Positions 1-11,851 of a stretch of 60,000 nucleotides of DNA are shown here, in pieces. Every line of letters begins with the position of its first letter. Positions within the stretch are counted from its first letter, which is position 1. The position numbers were made by a program, and so were the translations under genes. The notes under the pieces were generated by a model. The model had not been told where the DNA came from. It did no database searches and saw only the letters and a list, made by a program, of their open reading frames with translations. The DNA is from Owenia fusiformis (taxonomy: Eukaryota; Annelida; Polychaeta; Sabellida; Oweniidae): NCBI GenBank assembly GCA_903813345.2, contig CAIIXF020000005.1, positions 42,139,394-42,199,393 of the forward strand, given 5' to 3'.

Positions 1-1011
1 TGTATAGATAGTGCACCTTGAACACCATTTTTTATGAATGCTGGGGACTCAGTATTAAAATGATAATTTTAAAATATATAGGTCTGGGAAAGGTTTAAGG
101 CACACTGCGTCGCTATAGAATGAATTGCGCTACTATTTTCACAATTGTATTGATATTTGGTGTCAAATACACATATCTTGGTGTATTTGAAGTCCCAAAA
201 CGGCTTAGTTTCAGAAATATCCCAAATTTAAATTCAAAAATAACCGTTAGCTCCGCACCCTCCGCTCATTTGCTCCGCACCCAATATTTCCCACAGGCTC
301 TGTCTGCATAGGGTGTGTCTTATCTTAACACGTTTGACATGCGCTTTGTACAGAAGGCTAGATAGTTAATGATACGACCAATGTAAATAATTAATGTAGA
401 ATAATACCGAATCAAAAGGGATGGAACAGCTTTAATTCCAAAAGCTTGTGTCATTAGTATTATTGTTTTGTCAGACTTGATTAAAAACTGTGTTAACATT
501 CACATTTTTTCTCACTCATCAATGTAATGTCTCCCGTTGGACATGAGATGACATCCCACAAACATGGTTCACAAACTCCAGGCTACATAGGTTACATTAA
601 ACGTATCAATACAAGCAGATAAAGTAAGAATGAGATTTTAATGGTCTCCGATATGCTCAGAATGCATCAGAGAGCGTGTAAATTTGGATGTATGGAAAAT
701 ACCGACCACTCCAACCACCAACTAAAGCCTCGGGGTTTGAAAAGAAACTGTGAAAGACCAACCTGTCGGTGGTCAGATGGTAAAAACGCGGCAACGGGAC
801 ATTTTAATTTGGCATACACTTCCTTCCAAAAAGCCAGGGGTGTGCATCGGTTGCACCTGCAACCTGCTTGAGTATTGCATCGTCTCTTTTTAAAAAAGTT
901 GACTCGTCGTTAATAATTATTATTTGACTTACCGTGAATATTTTACCTCCAATTTTATTTTATTTACATGATATAGGGTTGAATGTCACTACTGATTAAC
1001 ACAGGCTGGTA
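1..1011. other. AT-rich sequence without recognised gene
   Basis: No coding region, splice-flanked exon or clear repeat was recognised. Short open frames occur (for example near 120-311 and 641-871) but have no recognisable protein motif and are of a length expected by chance. Confidence 0.5.
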
Positions 1012-1725
1012 TCGAAAGATTTGTCTTCATGATTTATTTTTTAACTCAAATATTTAGTTCTGTCAAATAAAATAACTTACTCCATGTAATGGATATATCA
1101 TTTGCGGGTAACCTTCACTTCTGTTTGAAATGCAATAAAGCTAGGAGTAAGCTATTGAAAAAGGCGCCAGAGGATCATACTCCAAAATGTGCCATTTCTT
1201 TTTTAACTTTTTAATGGCATAACTCTGAATGTGTTATGAGATATTGATGTATTGGGCCTTTTTAATTTTTTTATAAAAAATAATGTTTACATTTTTTGTC
1301 CGCTGTGACGGAGCAGTTTCACAGTTCACATTTGCAACTGCTCCGTCACAGCGGACATAAACTTAAACATTATTTCTTATAAAAGAATAAAAATGACTCA
1401 ATGCATCAACCATCTTATTAATACATTCAAACTTATGCTGAAAACATGCAAATATTATCGTGTCACTACATCGTGCCATTAAAAAGTTAAACAAGAAATG
1501 GTACATTTTGGAGTATGATACTTCGGCGCCACTTTCAATAGTTTTTCCTCTCAGCGTTATTGGACTTCAAACGTTGTGAAAGTTACCCGCAAATTGCATG
1601 GAGTAAGTAATTTTCTTTGGTATAACAAAACATATGAGTTAAAAATAAATTGTGTGGTTTGCTTAGTGCTTTTTTGAAAAATAACATGCTCCGTCATGCA
1701 ACTGACACATCTTTCGATATATAAT
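1012..1725. mobile_element. Palindromic foldback (MITE-like) element
   Basis: The two halves are inverted copies around a centre near 1330. At the centre, ACTGCTCCGTCACAGCGGAC (1337-1356) pairs with its complement ending near 1311. Further out, ATACTCCAAAATGTGCCATT pairs with a close copy at about 1500-1520, the GGCGCC motifs pair (about 1164 and 1525), the TTACTCCATG blocks pair (about 1078 and 1600), and TATCGAAAGAT pairs with ATCTTTCGATA at both extremities. Arms are roughly 300 bp and diverged. No coding capacity was seen, so this is a non-autonomous element or foldback transposon. A partial relative lies at 32205-32444. Exact ends and target duplication are unclear. Confidence 0.65.
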
Positions 1726-1787
1726 CTTTTATTGACTCTTAAGATGTCATGTTCTGACATATTAGTCATTACAAAATAAAAACAGTG

Positions 1788-1822
1788 TACTACACTACAC
1801 TACACTACACTACACTACACTA
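1788..1822. repeat. (TACAC)n microsatellite
   Basis: About seven tandem copies of the pentamer TACAC, directly outside the right end of the palindromic element. Confidence 0.9.
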
Positions 1823-3127
1823 AGTCTAAGCTATTATAATACAGACAATTTATACAAAGAAACGTTATTTACATATGTTACAATATACTTTGTGTGTGAT
1901 GCACCCAAAATGCTAATCTCCATGCAAGTTTAGTTTAAGTTTTTGAATGATTTTGTGATAAAACTTCCAACTTGTGATTAATGCCCAAAATCTATTGAAA
2001 TATGTGAGACTATAGAATCACGCCCGGTGATCGGGAAAATCGGATGGAGTGGGAGCAGACAATTTCTAATGGAAATGAATGAATAGGCACACGGTATGGT
2101 AAAACATGTTAAACAACTTTACACAGATTCTTGTATTTGAAAAACGAACTCATTAACTCAGTAAGAAACTGGATTTTACACCTCTGAAGAATGAAAAATG
2201 GGGAAATATGGAGTTATAGGACTTAAAGTCAAGTAACATCTCTTATCATGTCTGATATACATATTACTCCCTCTCCGCCCCCTCCCCCTCCGTCCCATTT
2301 TCAATTATTTCTTATAAAACGTTTGGAAACTTATTTTATAATGTCAGCAAAGACGTCATTAATTTAGTTATGATACTTGATAACGTTACTTACACAATTA
2401 TATTTATTACAGGTCGTGCAGACCATTGCTGCTTGATTTATATAGCAAAAACATTTACTTTTGCACGTTGGTGGCCTTTTAATAGATCTCATATCTCAGA
2501 AGCGTATCGTTTCAGAAAAGATCCAAGAAGACCTAACATATTTTACCATAAAAAATAAAAAATAAATCAATCTTCCACATTTGTTGATTTTCCTCCCTCC
2601 ATAAGGCATTTTTACAATTACCAGGTGTGAGAATGTTTCGTTTTTGTGAACTTCCAGTTCTGGCATTGCGAGAATTAAAGTTGACAATGATAGTGCATTG
2701 CGCATCATTTCAAAATTTGCGCAAGGAATTTAATTATCCCATTTTAAATCCCAGAATTGCCTTCTTAATTTTAAGCCAAAACTTTGAGTATTAGGGGCCA
2801 AAATTATTTTTCTGACTTGAAATGTGGGCCCCGCGCGCTACCGGCCAGTGATACGTGAAAGACTAGACCTATTTGCCTCACTCATCCTTTGCCTCACTTT
2901 TGATTTCGCCTAATTAATTGAAAGAAAAATTTGCCTCACTGATTGATCTGAAAATTGCCTCAATGTCTATGCATGGGCTCATCCATGAGCCCATGGTCTA
3001 TGTCTATGTCAATAATCTGCAAAAGGCTAATAAGCCCATATAAGGCAGATATATAATTTAACATGCACCCCCTTGAGAAATCCTAGCTATGCCACTGTAT
3101 ATTACGTGTCAAACAAAATAAAAGTGT
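1823..3127. other. Non-coding stretch with short dispersed motifs
   Basis: No gene recognised. A GC-rich patch lies near 2826-2850 (GGGCCCCGCGCGCTACCGGC). The motif TTTGCCTCACT recurs several times between 2870 and 2960. A block at about 3000-3055 containing AATAATCTGCAAAAGGC and CTAATAAGCCCATAT recurs, diverged, at about 4555-4612 and in inverse orientation at about 18140-18205, so it is a dispersed repeat of unknown type. Confidence 0.4.
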
Positions 3128-3131
3128 ATTA

Positions 3132-4230
3132 GGGCAAATTTACGATAATTGATATTTTCAAAATCAGTTGTTTTACTGAAGCCTGTGCTGTGTGTGTTGC
3201 TACCAGATACATTTGATGTGCGCTATTTCAAAGTCATCACAACTAGTTATCATAATCATGCGATGTATACTGAAAACATTGCTTATTATTTCTCAAAAAC
3301 AGCTTAAATGATGATTTTTTGTCAAAAAACAAAGTTTTGTTTTGTTTGTGGTGATACAAAACCGGATTACAGCACATACAGAGCATCGATTGCATTGATA
3401 TTTTTCATACTACATGAAAAATATGTTTGACATCAGGTCTGAAAAGGGCGATGTTAGATGTGTGTTACCCATGCAATGAAATGCTTTTTCTATGCACATA
3501 CCATTTGTCTAATATTTTGTATCCTCCAACACACTGTTTAAATTAACATTGCTGATGCATCATTTGTTTGAGATTTCGCCAGAAAGTGCCCTTCAGGGTT
3601 ACCTATTAAATGACAGACAATGAAAACATCAGACAAAATATTGTTGTTTTTGTGGTGGATTTAGGTTCTCCTGTCCAATATTTTGTATCCTCCAAACATT
3701 AAGATTTAATTAATGCACATTACTTATTTCAAACAATTATTTTCAGAAATTAGACTAATTCAATGTAGTATTTAAATGATTGATATATAAATTTTCAATC
3801 AATTCGAATTTTTTAGTAAATTGAATATGTTGAGTATGTGTTGGAGGATACAAAACATATGGACATTATAAAACGTGTTCGTTTTTAATGAGTAAGCTAC
3901 GACATATCAAACAACCTCTTTTGAGAGATGGTGAGAAACATATTTTATTAACCAGTTAGAAATCATCGACGGACTTGATGCATAATCTGTTATGTTGTCC
4001 GAGTTTCCATAGCAAAATTTGATTTTTGGCCAAAAAAATCAACATTAAAGCTGTTTTTAAGAAATAATAAGCAATATTTTCAATATATATTGCATGGTCA
4101 TGGTAAACAGTTGTGTTGAAAGCACAATAGCACATATATAGTGTCGTTGATCTCAATACACATGGCGCAGGATGCGGTAGAATAGCAGAATTCATGGAAT
4201 TTAAAAATATCAATTATCGTAAATTTGCCC
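3132..4230. mobile_element. DNA transposon-like element with 27-bp perfect TIRs and ATTA duplication
   Basis: The first 27 bases (3132-3158, beginning GGGCAAATTTACGATAATTG) are the exact reverse complement of 4204-4230. Inverted similarity continues, diverged, for about 260 bp (roughly 3132-3390 against 3955-4230). ATTA lies immediately outside both ends (3128-3131 and 4231-4234), consistent with a 3-4 bp target site duplication. No transposase frame was found, so the element is non-autonomous. A TTA-type duplication would fit PIF/Harbinger-like elements, but the superfamily is not proven. The interior carries inverted copies of a TTGTATCCTCCAA motif (about 3520, 3670 and 3840). Confidence 0.75.
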
Positions 4231-4715
4231 ATTAGCTCTTCATAATTTAAAACATTTAGGCGAAACAATTATTAGTCAGCACCACAGACACAGGAACAAG
4301 AGTTTATCCCCCTCTCACTCACTATGTTAGTCTCAGGATCTAGGTAGAAAAAAGACTGTATTTTCTACATTATACAGTGACTGTGGGGGGGGGGGGAGAT
4401 TTAAATCTTCCTGGGCCTGTGGTCAGCACACGGCGTGTTCAACACAACAGAATCGTTAATTCCCGGGGAAATGATCTTTCGTTCGGTGTATAAAAGACGG
4501 AAGTCGTGCGATAAGTTTGGAAAATCAAAACATGTAAAAGTAAGTACATATGACTGCCTATGTCTTTGTTAATAATCCTCAAACGGCTAATAATCCCATT
4601 TAAACAGATACGAAAAAGCATGGAAAATTTGTCGAAGAGAGAGCCTTTTTAAGGTACAGCTGGAACATAGGGCAAGGGAAAAGTAGAGTAAGCTGTATAG
4701 AATAGTTCAGCGTCG

Positions 4716-4777
4716 TTAAACTCAATAACGGCGTTCTTTACTATTAGGAATTTTCTTAGGGCCGTTATTGAGTTTAA
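4716..4777. repeat. Perfect 17-bp hairpin
   Basis: TTAAACTCAATAACGGC (4716-4732) is exactly complementary to GCCGTTATTGAGTTTAA (4761-4777) with a 28-nt loop. No known function; it could be the core of a small palindromic element. Confidence 0.8.
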
Positions 4778-5506
4778 CCTCTTTACTATTCTTTCCTTTG
4801 ATGCAAGTTCTGGATCCATCAAAACCATTTTTTCGCGATAACATGCAATTGATACTTGACAATAACATAAAAACACATAACATCAAGCGATTTAACACGA
4901 TATTATTGTGTTAAATGTTCATTTATACTCGTAAATGAGGCTACACTTACCGATCTCTAAAATGACATTTCCGCATGTCCGTCATTGTGTCTGTTCGTCC
5001 GAGTGTCCCGGATCGTAAAATTAAACTACTAGCGAAACAAAATTGTTGTCAAATAGATTGATAATTATTATCGCGATTACTTGCATTAAAAGATAAATTT
5101 TGAGGATAACAGGTATCTTTGATTGATTTATATAGCGCGTGTATACACGCAAAATAGTTATTAATTGCAAATCTACTGTTTGTAAATGAAGTGCCGCAAT
5201 GACGGTTAATTTCTGATACGATTTGCAATTTCGATGTTACCGAAACCATGGGCTTTTGAAAGCCCATGCCGAAACTGACCGACATTTTCGTTATATTCCA
5301 AACCTGTCTCCAATATTTTCGTAATTATGCATCAATAGGTTCTAAGGGGGATACGGGATGGTGTGTATGTATTCATAAGGTATGTATGCATGCGTCAATC
5401 ACATTCTTTGTGTAATATTACCATGGTTTCAGGGTTTAATTAGTTCCGCTTGTCGAAACCTGCGGAACGATTAAATTAACGCATCAAGGGCAAAATGATC
5501 ATGGAG

Positions 5507-5566
5507 GTTAGACCTAGCCGGGGCCATAAGACATGTCAGATAAGAAACAAGGCCCAGGCTAGGTCT
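5507..5566. repeat. Short hairpin repeat
   Basis: TAGACCTAGCCGGGG near 5507 pairs with CCCAGGCTAGGTCTA near 5552, leaving a loop of about 30 nt. It lies about 135 bp left of the larger palindrome at 5702-6243. Confidence 0.65.
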
Positions 5567-5701
5567 AATGTTGTTGGACTATATATAGAAGAGCTCTTCT
5601 TTATACGGCTTACTATTACTTTACCCTTGGCCTGTGAGCTGGAAAGTAACATTTTGTATATCCAATTTTGCGGTCACGGAAAGAAAGTTGCCATACCCAC
5701 G

Positions 5702-6243
5702 CGGTTATCGCATCCTACGACTCCTTTAGATTGTGGTTGTACGCGCGTATAATTGATCAGTCAATATTTTTACAAAGTTGGAGAAAATACTACGCATTGC
5801 ACACCTAAATGACCTACCTCGATACATTCCTTAGTATTCTAGAATTCTTTTGTTGTTGTTCTTTTTATGTTGTTAGATCGCCAATTGTGTGGGTTTATCG
5901 GCAGAACGAAGAGATTTTAGTTTTTACATCGGAAATATATCAGCAATTTTCAAAATGTCGGAAGGGGAATTCCCCAGGGATTTCCCTTATGACTGGTGCA
6001 TGCCGGGAACTGAATGGAGGAATTTGACGGTTGAAATAAGTTAAATATTACACGCAAATATTGCTATCAAAAACGAAAACCTCTTCGTTCTGCCGATAAA
6101 CCCATACAATTGGCGATTCAACTACATAAAAGGTCATTTAGGTGTGCAATGCGTAGTATTTTCTCCAACTTTGTAAAAACATTGACTGACCAATTATACG
6201 CGCGTACGACCACAATCTAAAGGGGTCGTAGGATGCGATAACC
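5702..6243. mobile_element. Palindromic foldback element with an arm-specific insertion
   Basis: The left arm (about 5702-5925) and right arm (about 6075-6243) are near-identical inverted copies. Paired landmarks include GTTATCGCATCCTACGA, TACGCGCGTATAATTG, AAAGTTGGAGAAAATACTAC and GGGTTTATCGGCAGAACGAA. The left arm has about 40-50 extra bases near 5820-5865 that the right arm lacks, so one arm was changed after the palindrome formed. No coding capacity seen. A small G/C palindrome (GGGGAATTCCCC) lies near the centre. Confidence 0.7.
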
Positions 6244-6309
6244 CGAGCGGTACTAACTCTCCGGGGCGTATCGAAACCAAAACGCCCCGCAAAAAATCAC
6301 AATCATCGA

Positions 6310-6480
6310 TTTTCCAAAGACAGGGTAGACAGTGGCGTAACCAGGATTTTGATTTCAGGTAAGCGAGGCCGAAGGCCGAGCAAAACTAGGGGGTCAGGGG
6401 CATGCCCCCCGGAAATTTTTTGATTTTAGACCTTACATGGAGCGTTCTAAGCGATATCAGAATGTGTAATTGGGCACTAT
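6310..6480. repeat. Dispersed repeat with GGGGCATGCCCC core
   Basis: Contains AGTGGCGTAACCAGGATTTT, then GAGGCCGAAGGCCGAGC, then a GGGGCATGCCCC palindrome followed by GGAAATTTTTTGA. From memory, very similar sequence is widespread in invertebrate genomes as a dispersed repeat. Its class is not certain from this single copy. Confidence 0.4.
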
Positions 6481-6856
6481 TTATTATTTATTGTGTACAT
6501 TGTTTTGCTTTATTTTGTTTTACCTTTTTTGCACCATCATTTTGGGTACGCACCTGCGTACCCTCGCCTATGCCTGGTTATGTCCCTGGTAGATTTGAAA
6601 TTCAAATTAACGGTTTTGGGGGGCGTTTTGGTTTCGATACACCCCGGTGAGTTAGGGGTTTGTAGAAAAAACCAGGTACTGGGTAATAAATCCTCCATGC
6701 TGGGTTCAAACTTTGTACCCGGTCGAAAAAAACGGGTACCCAAAAAACGAAAAATACAATTATATAAGTTTAAGATTTGTTTTGAATTTACAAAAATGTA
6801 TGAACACACGGTCCTAGCTTCGACCGTTAATTTGAATTTTTGACCTACCGGATGTT

Positions 6857-7160
6857 TGAAAATCAAGGATTACGAGTCTCATACTGCACCGTTTTTCTTC
6901 AAACTTGTTCCATTCAAAGCATAACACAAATCCCTTTCTCATGGCACATTATTCTCTTCAACAGAGTCCCTACTTCCAGCGGCATTTTGGTCCCCAGCTG
7001 TAAGAAGGCCTTCTAACAGCTGGGGACCAAAACGCTGCTAGAGCGAGGGACTCTTTACAATAAAGTAATGCACCGACAGAAAGGCAATTTTGTTCTGCTT
7101 TTAATGGTATAAGTTTGAAGAAAAACGGTGCACTATGAGACTCGCAATCCTTGATTTTCA
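6857..7160. mobile_element. 304-bp palindromic MITE-like element
   Basis: Outer arms TGAAAATCAAGGATTACGAG (from 6857) and the complementary block ending at 7160 pair. Further in, CACCGTTTTTCTTCAAACTT pairs with AAGTTTGAAGAAAAACGGTG, and at the centre GTCCCCAGCTGT pairs with ACAGCTGGGGAC around AGAAGGCCTTCT (about 6991-7027). No open frame of interest. Confidence 0.7.
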
Positions 7161-7290
7161 AGCACCTGGTAGGTCAAAAATTCAAATTGACGGTCGAAGT
7201 TAAGACCGCGTGATGTAACTTCCTTCAAAATTGCCAAGTTTGAACCCAGCATGGAGGATTTACTACCCCGTACCAGGTTTTTTCTACAAA

Positions 7291-7658
7291 CCCGGTGAAT
7301 TAGTTCCGCGTGATACCTGCACATGTTATTTTCTGTTACAAAATAAAGTATGAAGGCATGTGTCAATTTCCTTGCTTTTTCAGGAAAGTCTCATTACATT
7401 GTCTTCTCTTTTAGAACATCTGGTAGGAGTTCAATTGGAACTCCAGGAAATTCTGATATTTCACACTTTCTATTTTCCAAATTTTCTTTCAAAGTTTCCA
7501 ACATAGGAGCTACCATTGACCTGTTTCCAGGTTTACTAAAAGGAGACAGTGTAATGATACTTTCCTGAAAAAAGCAAGGAAATACACACATGCCTTCATA
7601 CTTAATTTTGTACCAGAAAATAACATGTGCAGGTATCACGCGGAACTAATTCACCGGG
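7291..7658. mobile_element. 368-bp palindromic MITE-like element
   Basis: Begins CCCGGTGAATTAGTTCCGCG and ends with the exact complement. Both arms continue inward with GTGATACCTGCACATG and its inverse. The centre (about 7428-7446) is a near-perfect palindrome, GGAGTTCAATTGGAACTCC. Flanking sequence is itself inverted out to about 7165 and 7781, so the element sits inside a larger palindrome. Confidence 0.7.
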
Positions 7659-7819
7659 TTTGTAGAAAAAACCTGGTACGGGGTAGTAAATCCTCCATGC
7701 TGGGTTCAAACTTGGCAATTTTGAAGGAAGTTACATCACGCGGTCTTAACTTCGACCGTCAATTTGAATTTTTGACCTATTTTTAGCGAGCGCGAAAAAT
7801 TTGAGGTAATCAAAGTTTG

Positions 7820-7915
7820 GCAAAGGTGCTCAAACTTTGGCCAAAGGTGTTTAAAAGTTGGCCAAAGGTGTTCAAAATTTGGACAAAAGTGTTCAGATTT
7901 GGACTTAGGTGTCCA
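7820..7915. repeat. Degenerate ~20-bp tandem repeat
   Basis: About five degenerate units of the type GGCCAAAGGTGTTCAAA(A/G)TTT follow one another. The sequence just upstream (GCGAGCGCGAAAAATTTGAG) is GC-richer. Confidence 0.6.
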
Positions 7916-8116
7916 ACATTTTGAAGTCACTCATATTAGGTGGTCCCAAGTTGACAGCCCTGCATTTATGACAATAGCGGAAGTAAATAATTAAAAAAAA
8001 ATGAAGAGATATTTCTAAATATATTAATAATACATGAAGATTGGGAGTAATGGTGTTGACTTGGTGTTATTAGCACTGGTTAAAAGATGTAGGGCTACAG
8101 TGCATATTTTAGCTAT

Positions 8117-8165
8117 TTAGGGCAATTGTGCGATAATTAGGACCATGCGATAATTAGGACCGTTT
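8117..8165. repeat. Solo end related to the 3132-4230 element
   Basis: TTTAGGGCAATTGTGCGATAATT resembles the terminal GGGCAAATTTACGATAATT of the element at 3132-4230. It is followed by two tandem copies of GCGATAATTAGGACC. Probably a fragment of a related transposon end. Confidence 0.4.
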
Positions 8166-8489
8166 CCCCTACTATTCTGTGAAAATTTTTTCTTTTTTTT
8201 TTCCTTTTTTTATTCTTCTTTATTCAATTTTAGTACATACAAATTACACATGTAGTGACTGAAAAACATTGGTGGCAGTTCTGTGAAAATCAGTTGGCAA
8301 GGTGTTGGACAATTCATCCAAAACGTGGATTTTGTAGTTATATACCAATATTTCAGTGAATTTGCTCCCTTTTGTAAGTCTGAGAGGAAGTATACATGGA
8401 AACTTTCAATCTTGAGAGTAAATTGACATGGAAAAATGCTCATAAATTGGGTCTTTGGCGCGGCACATAGGTATTAAGAGGTTTACTGG

Positions 8490-9615
8490 AGTGAAACCGT
8501 ACAGAAGTTTTCTTGGGAAATACCTCCTAAAGATAGCGCTAAGTGAGGAACAGCTTTTTGAACCAATTACAGTTTTTGGTGATTACTCAATAAAATTTGA
8601 TAAAAAGTAGGACTTTGTCATTTTCAGGAAACTTTCTCATGTATAAAGTCAATGGCAGGTTTTGTGATTGACAAGTTTCTCAAAGTTTGCCTTACACTTG
8701 ATCATTTCTTGCAATGAATTACAATATTACTAGATTAAAGCATTCCCTATATATTGCTCAATATATGTCAGCAACAAATTTTTACTGTTTTTGAGGTCCA
8801 AAAAACAGTAAAAATAAGTTATTTTTCAACTTGCTTTAATTTGACCATATTTTTCTTGAAAATCATCTACAAGTTGCCAGGAGTTCAAATCTGACATTAG
8901 TTTAAGATTTGACCTTTACTTGACCTTCATCGAACTTTAAAAGGTCAAAAAGTTGATTTTTCAAATTGATTTTTTGATGTAAATTTCGGTCAGCTTAATC
9001 ACAAAAGACCTTACTGAGCTCTGAATAAGTAAAATTTTCAAGGTCAAAGGTCATCAAACTAGGTCAGACAGCTGTGCTATCTAAGTGTCTCAAAGTTCGA
9101 GACTACAAATCCAAATCAATATTTTTGTCTGAAAGTCAGGATATACATTCCTCTGAAGGTTCCAAACTGTGTGAGCACAGGACCGTGGGACCTTTATTGA
9201 ATATAACATGTTGTTGTGATGTTTTAATCGATGTTAACATATCCTTTACATTTTTCTTTATTTTGATATGAAATAACAAGCTATGATATTGGTTAACATG
9301 CCAGAGATTGAAATAATATTATTCGAAGCGTTATTAGAAAATTCGAAAATTTTGAACCGCCATATTTGTTTACCGAATTGGACCAATCAGGATGGTATGT
9401 CATCTCAATACTAGTGGAACAAGTAAGTTTTTCAAACATTGTGCTGTTTATTCAGTAGTACGAGGCTCAATTATGACCAATATTATTATGATAGTAGAGA
9501 TATCGAACTTTCAAAACCGGAAGTGAAATTATATACATTTTTTTCAAGAAGCCTACCTCACTTTTGCTGTCTTTAGGAGGTATTTCCTAATAAAAATTCT
9601 GAGTAAGCTGTATAT
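8490..9615. mobile_element. Possible old inverted-repeat element containing satellite-like monomers
   Basis: AAATACCTCCTAAAGATAGC (near 8518) has a good inverted match at 9555-9587, about 1 kb away. Between them, about 8831-8953 contains AAAATCATCTACAAGTTG, GAGTTCAAATCTGAC and AAAAGGTCAAAAAG, and is clearly a diverged single copy of the ~130-bp monomer that fills 14.9-17.4 kb. The rest is AT-rich and non-coding. Confidence 0.4.
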
Positions 9616-10396
9616 AGTAGAAACTTACCATTACTTTTCCCTTGACCTATGGGAAGAAGGTTGTATAGAACTATCAAAGTGTTTTTGACACCTTTTCGAG
9701 GCCTTAATTCAGCATGTTGCCGTGTGTGTATAATACATTTCATTACTTATACATTTAGAGTAGATATTCATCTTTCATTCCATATGAAGAAAATGTAAAT
9801 TTATAAAATATGGACGGAGTGGGAGCTGTTACAATGACCTCTATTTTTATAAATTTTCAGGATGTTTCTTCCAGTGATGAGGGGCCCACCCTAAATCACA
9901 TACAATAACATTACCATTTTTGGGGTTATTACTTGAAAGCATAATGCATTTTTATTATCATATATTAATATTAATATGACGAATCGATTGCAATATGACA
10001 GAACTCTTATTATACCTTAGTTAGCGTTCATTTTGTATATAAATGTAAAATAATTTGGGGAATCCACTAAGAGTTGGGAGGTTTCTCCAAATATATCTTT
10101 GTTACGGAAATGATGTCATATTATATTGGATTTCCATAAGAGCGGGCTACGATATTACGTCATCAATATACGTTGGATGATATGGTTATGATATGATTAG
10201 ATGACATTCATTGAGACATTTGTTTTGGAGGATTCCTGACAACGGCCAAACACTTTCACCTTCGTTATTAGAGCACTTTGACATTCAATTGAAAATTGAA
10301 GGTGCATTTGTTAGATTTAATTAATTAAAAGGAATCTATCTGATGATTATCCTCATTTTCTAAGGCCTAGATAGTTATATACATCCTTTCACCTTT
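9616..10396. other. Non-coding AT-rich stretch
   Basis: No gene, exon or obvious repeat recognised. Confidence 0.4.
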
Positions 10397-10706
10397 ACCA
10401 TGCTGCCTTATTTCAGCAAATATATCCCACGCAACTGGCTTATTTTTCAAAGAGTGCAAAAAATGATATACCTGGACTAAATAATTAATATCTCAATAAC
10501 TACTGAATGAATCTGGATAAAATTTTCACAAAGGGAAGATACAGTGGCCTGGCTCATGAAAAAAATGTTCTCATGAATTTTTTCGTACATTAACACGACT
10601 GGGCATAAATATACCATGAATACTCCTCCGGAATCCGCCGCTCCGCCTCTTCGTCTGGTCAGAATCCAAATCTGAATTTGCAGCGATCGAATGTTCAATT
10701 TTTCAA
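10397..10706 (-). repeat. Left copy of a ~310-bp inverted repeat pair
   Basis: This block runs from TTTACCATGCTGCCTTATTT to GCAGCGATCGAATGTTCAAT. It is the near-identical reverse complement of 18718-19024, about 8 kb away. Only a few mismatches were seen by eye. It includes a GC-richer segment (GGAATCCGCCGCTCCGCCTC). The pair brackets exons A and B and could be long terminal inverted repeats or two copies of one dispersed element. Confidence 0.85.
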
Positions 10707-11851
10707 TTCAGAAAATATTCTAGTTTCTAATTTCGATGACCGTTATCGGCTTCCAAGAGCCTAAAGAGCTCGAAATCGTAATCCATTTCCTCCACATTTT
10801 CGTTGTGATCGTATTTGTCCACCATTTTGTACGATTCGTTCACTAAAAACGACTAAAACACTGTTTAAATTGTTGAATTGAGAATTATTTTTCGAAATAT
10901 CGCCATTTCTAGGTCAACAGGAAGTCATGTTAGGCACTGAATAAATCGGGCAATCTAATTGGACAATACGAATGGCGCGAAAAAGTAAAGTTTTTAAAAG
11001 TTTGAAATCGGGCGTACGGGTCCGCCGGCAGTTGTGAGAGACATTTTAGTCTCGGCGGACGAGTCCGCCGGCAGCACGCTAAAGGTTAAGGTCAGGTTGC
11101 ACTTAAATGAAATTTCATGACCATGTGCTATTTTCAGATAAACATAACTCATTCCACACATCATCTACATTTTTCATTCTTGCACAAAAGATGCAATACT
11201 TAAGTGTACCCAGACTATTAATTGAGGGAACTTGATAATTCTTCAGAATGTTTGAATAACTAGAATATTCATTGGTTTACTTTTCAAAATTGCAAAAAAT
11301 TCTAAAGTGCACTCTGTTATTAAATCCTTGGTGAACGGGAATTATTTTTCTACCATTTGGGAGAGTTTGAGACATAAAACTTAGACTTTAACTCATAGTG
11401 ACAACTTCTGATGGATGAGGTAAGAACCTCTATACCTTATTCATTGACCCTGAAAACATGGCTTAAGACAGAACAATTATGATGCTATCAACTAACTTTT
11501 TTGATCCAGTTAAATCACTTCAGAAAACCCTTATCATCATAAACTAACCATAAAACACTTATTTATTTTTGTAAAACATACTACATAGTAAGGGATAAAT
11601 TGGTAAAAGAAGGATCTTCGTGAAGAATTCAACTGATAGCCAGTGGGTACGCTGGCAAATTCCAATTTTCGTTGTTGAACTTGGAAAGTAGAAATGTAGA
11701 CTAATGATTGGGGCTCGCCAGTCAAATTCCGTCCTTTTTTAGGGTTTTTTCAAGCACATATTTTCTTACCTTCTTGATTAAAGAGCAAACCACGAAAGGG
11801 AAAATTAAAATTTAAAGACACACATATGTATCTTTTGTTGTTTACTTTCAG
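10707..11851. other. Intronic or upstream sequence with a GC-rich patch
   Basis: No coding exon recognised before 11852. At 11018-11074 the 12-mer GTCCGCCGGCAG occurs twice in direct orientation 43 bp apart. An inverted GGCGGAC-GA-GTCCGCC palindrome lies at 11054-11069. This GC island in AT-rich surroundings resembles a transposon end, but no partner was found. Confidence 0.4.

Larger units (their letters stand above)
4235..5700. other. Non-coding stretch with small hairpins and a poly-G run
   Basis: No gene recognised. It holds a 12-G run (4385-4396) and two hairpins listed separately. A diverged inverted pair lies near 4660-4700 and 5608-5645 (AAGCTGTATAG against its complement, with flanking CAAGGG/CCCTTG), which may mark the ends of an old foldback element. 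Confidence 0.35.
6590..7785. repeat. Nested inverted repeats: three alternating copies of one module
   Basis: A module containing GGTTTGTAGAAAAAACC and a TTTGAATTTTTGACCTA block next to CTTCGACCGT occurs three times in alternating orientation: forward at about 6646-6845, reverse at about 7170-7302, forward at about 7648-7781. Between them lie two separate palindromes, listed below. The arrangement gives two overlapping long inverted repeats centred near 7008 and 7474, a likely product of successive foldback insertions into each other. Confidence 0.7.

Noticed and set aside
5495-6027. Two 70-85 residue frames over the 5.7-6.2 kb palindrome
   Set aside because: They run across a non-coding foldback element, and no similarity to known proteins was recognised.
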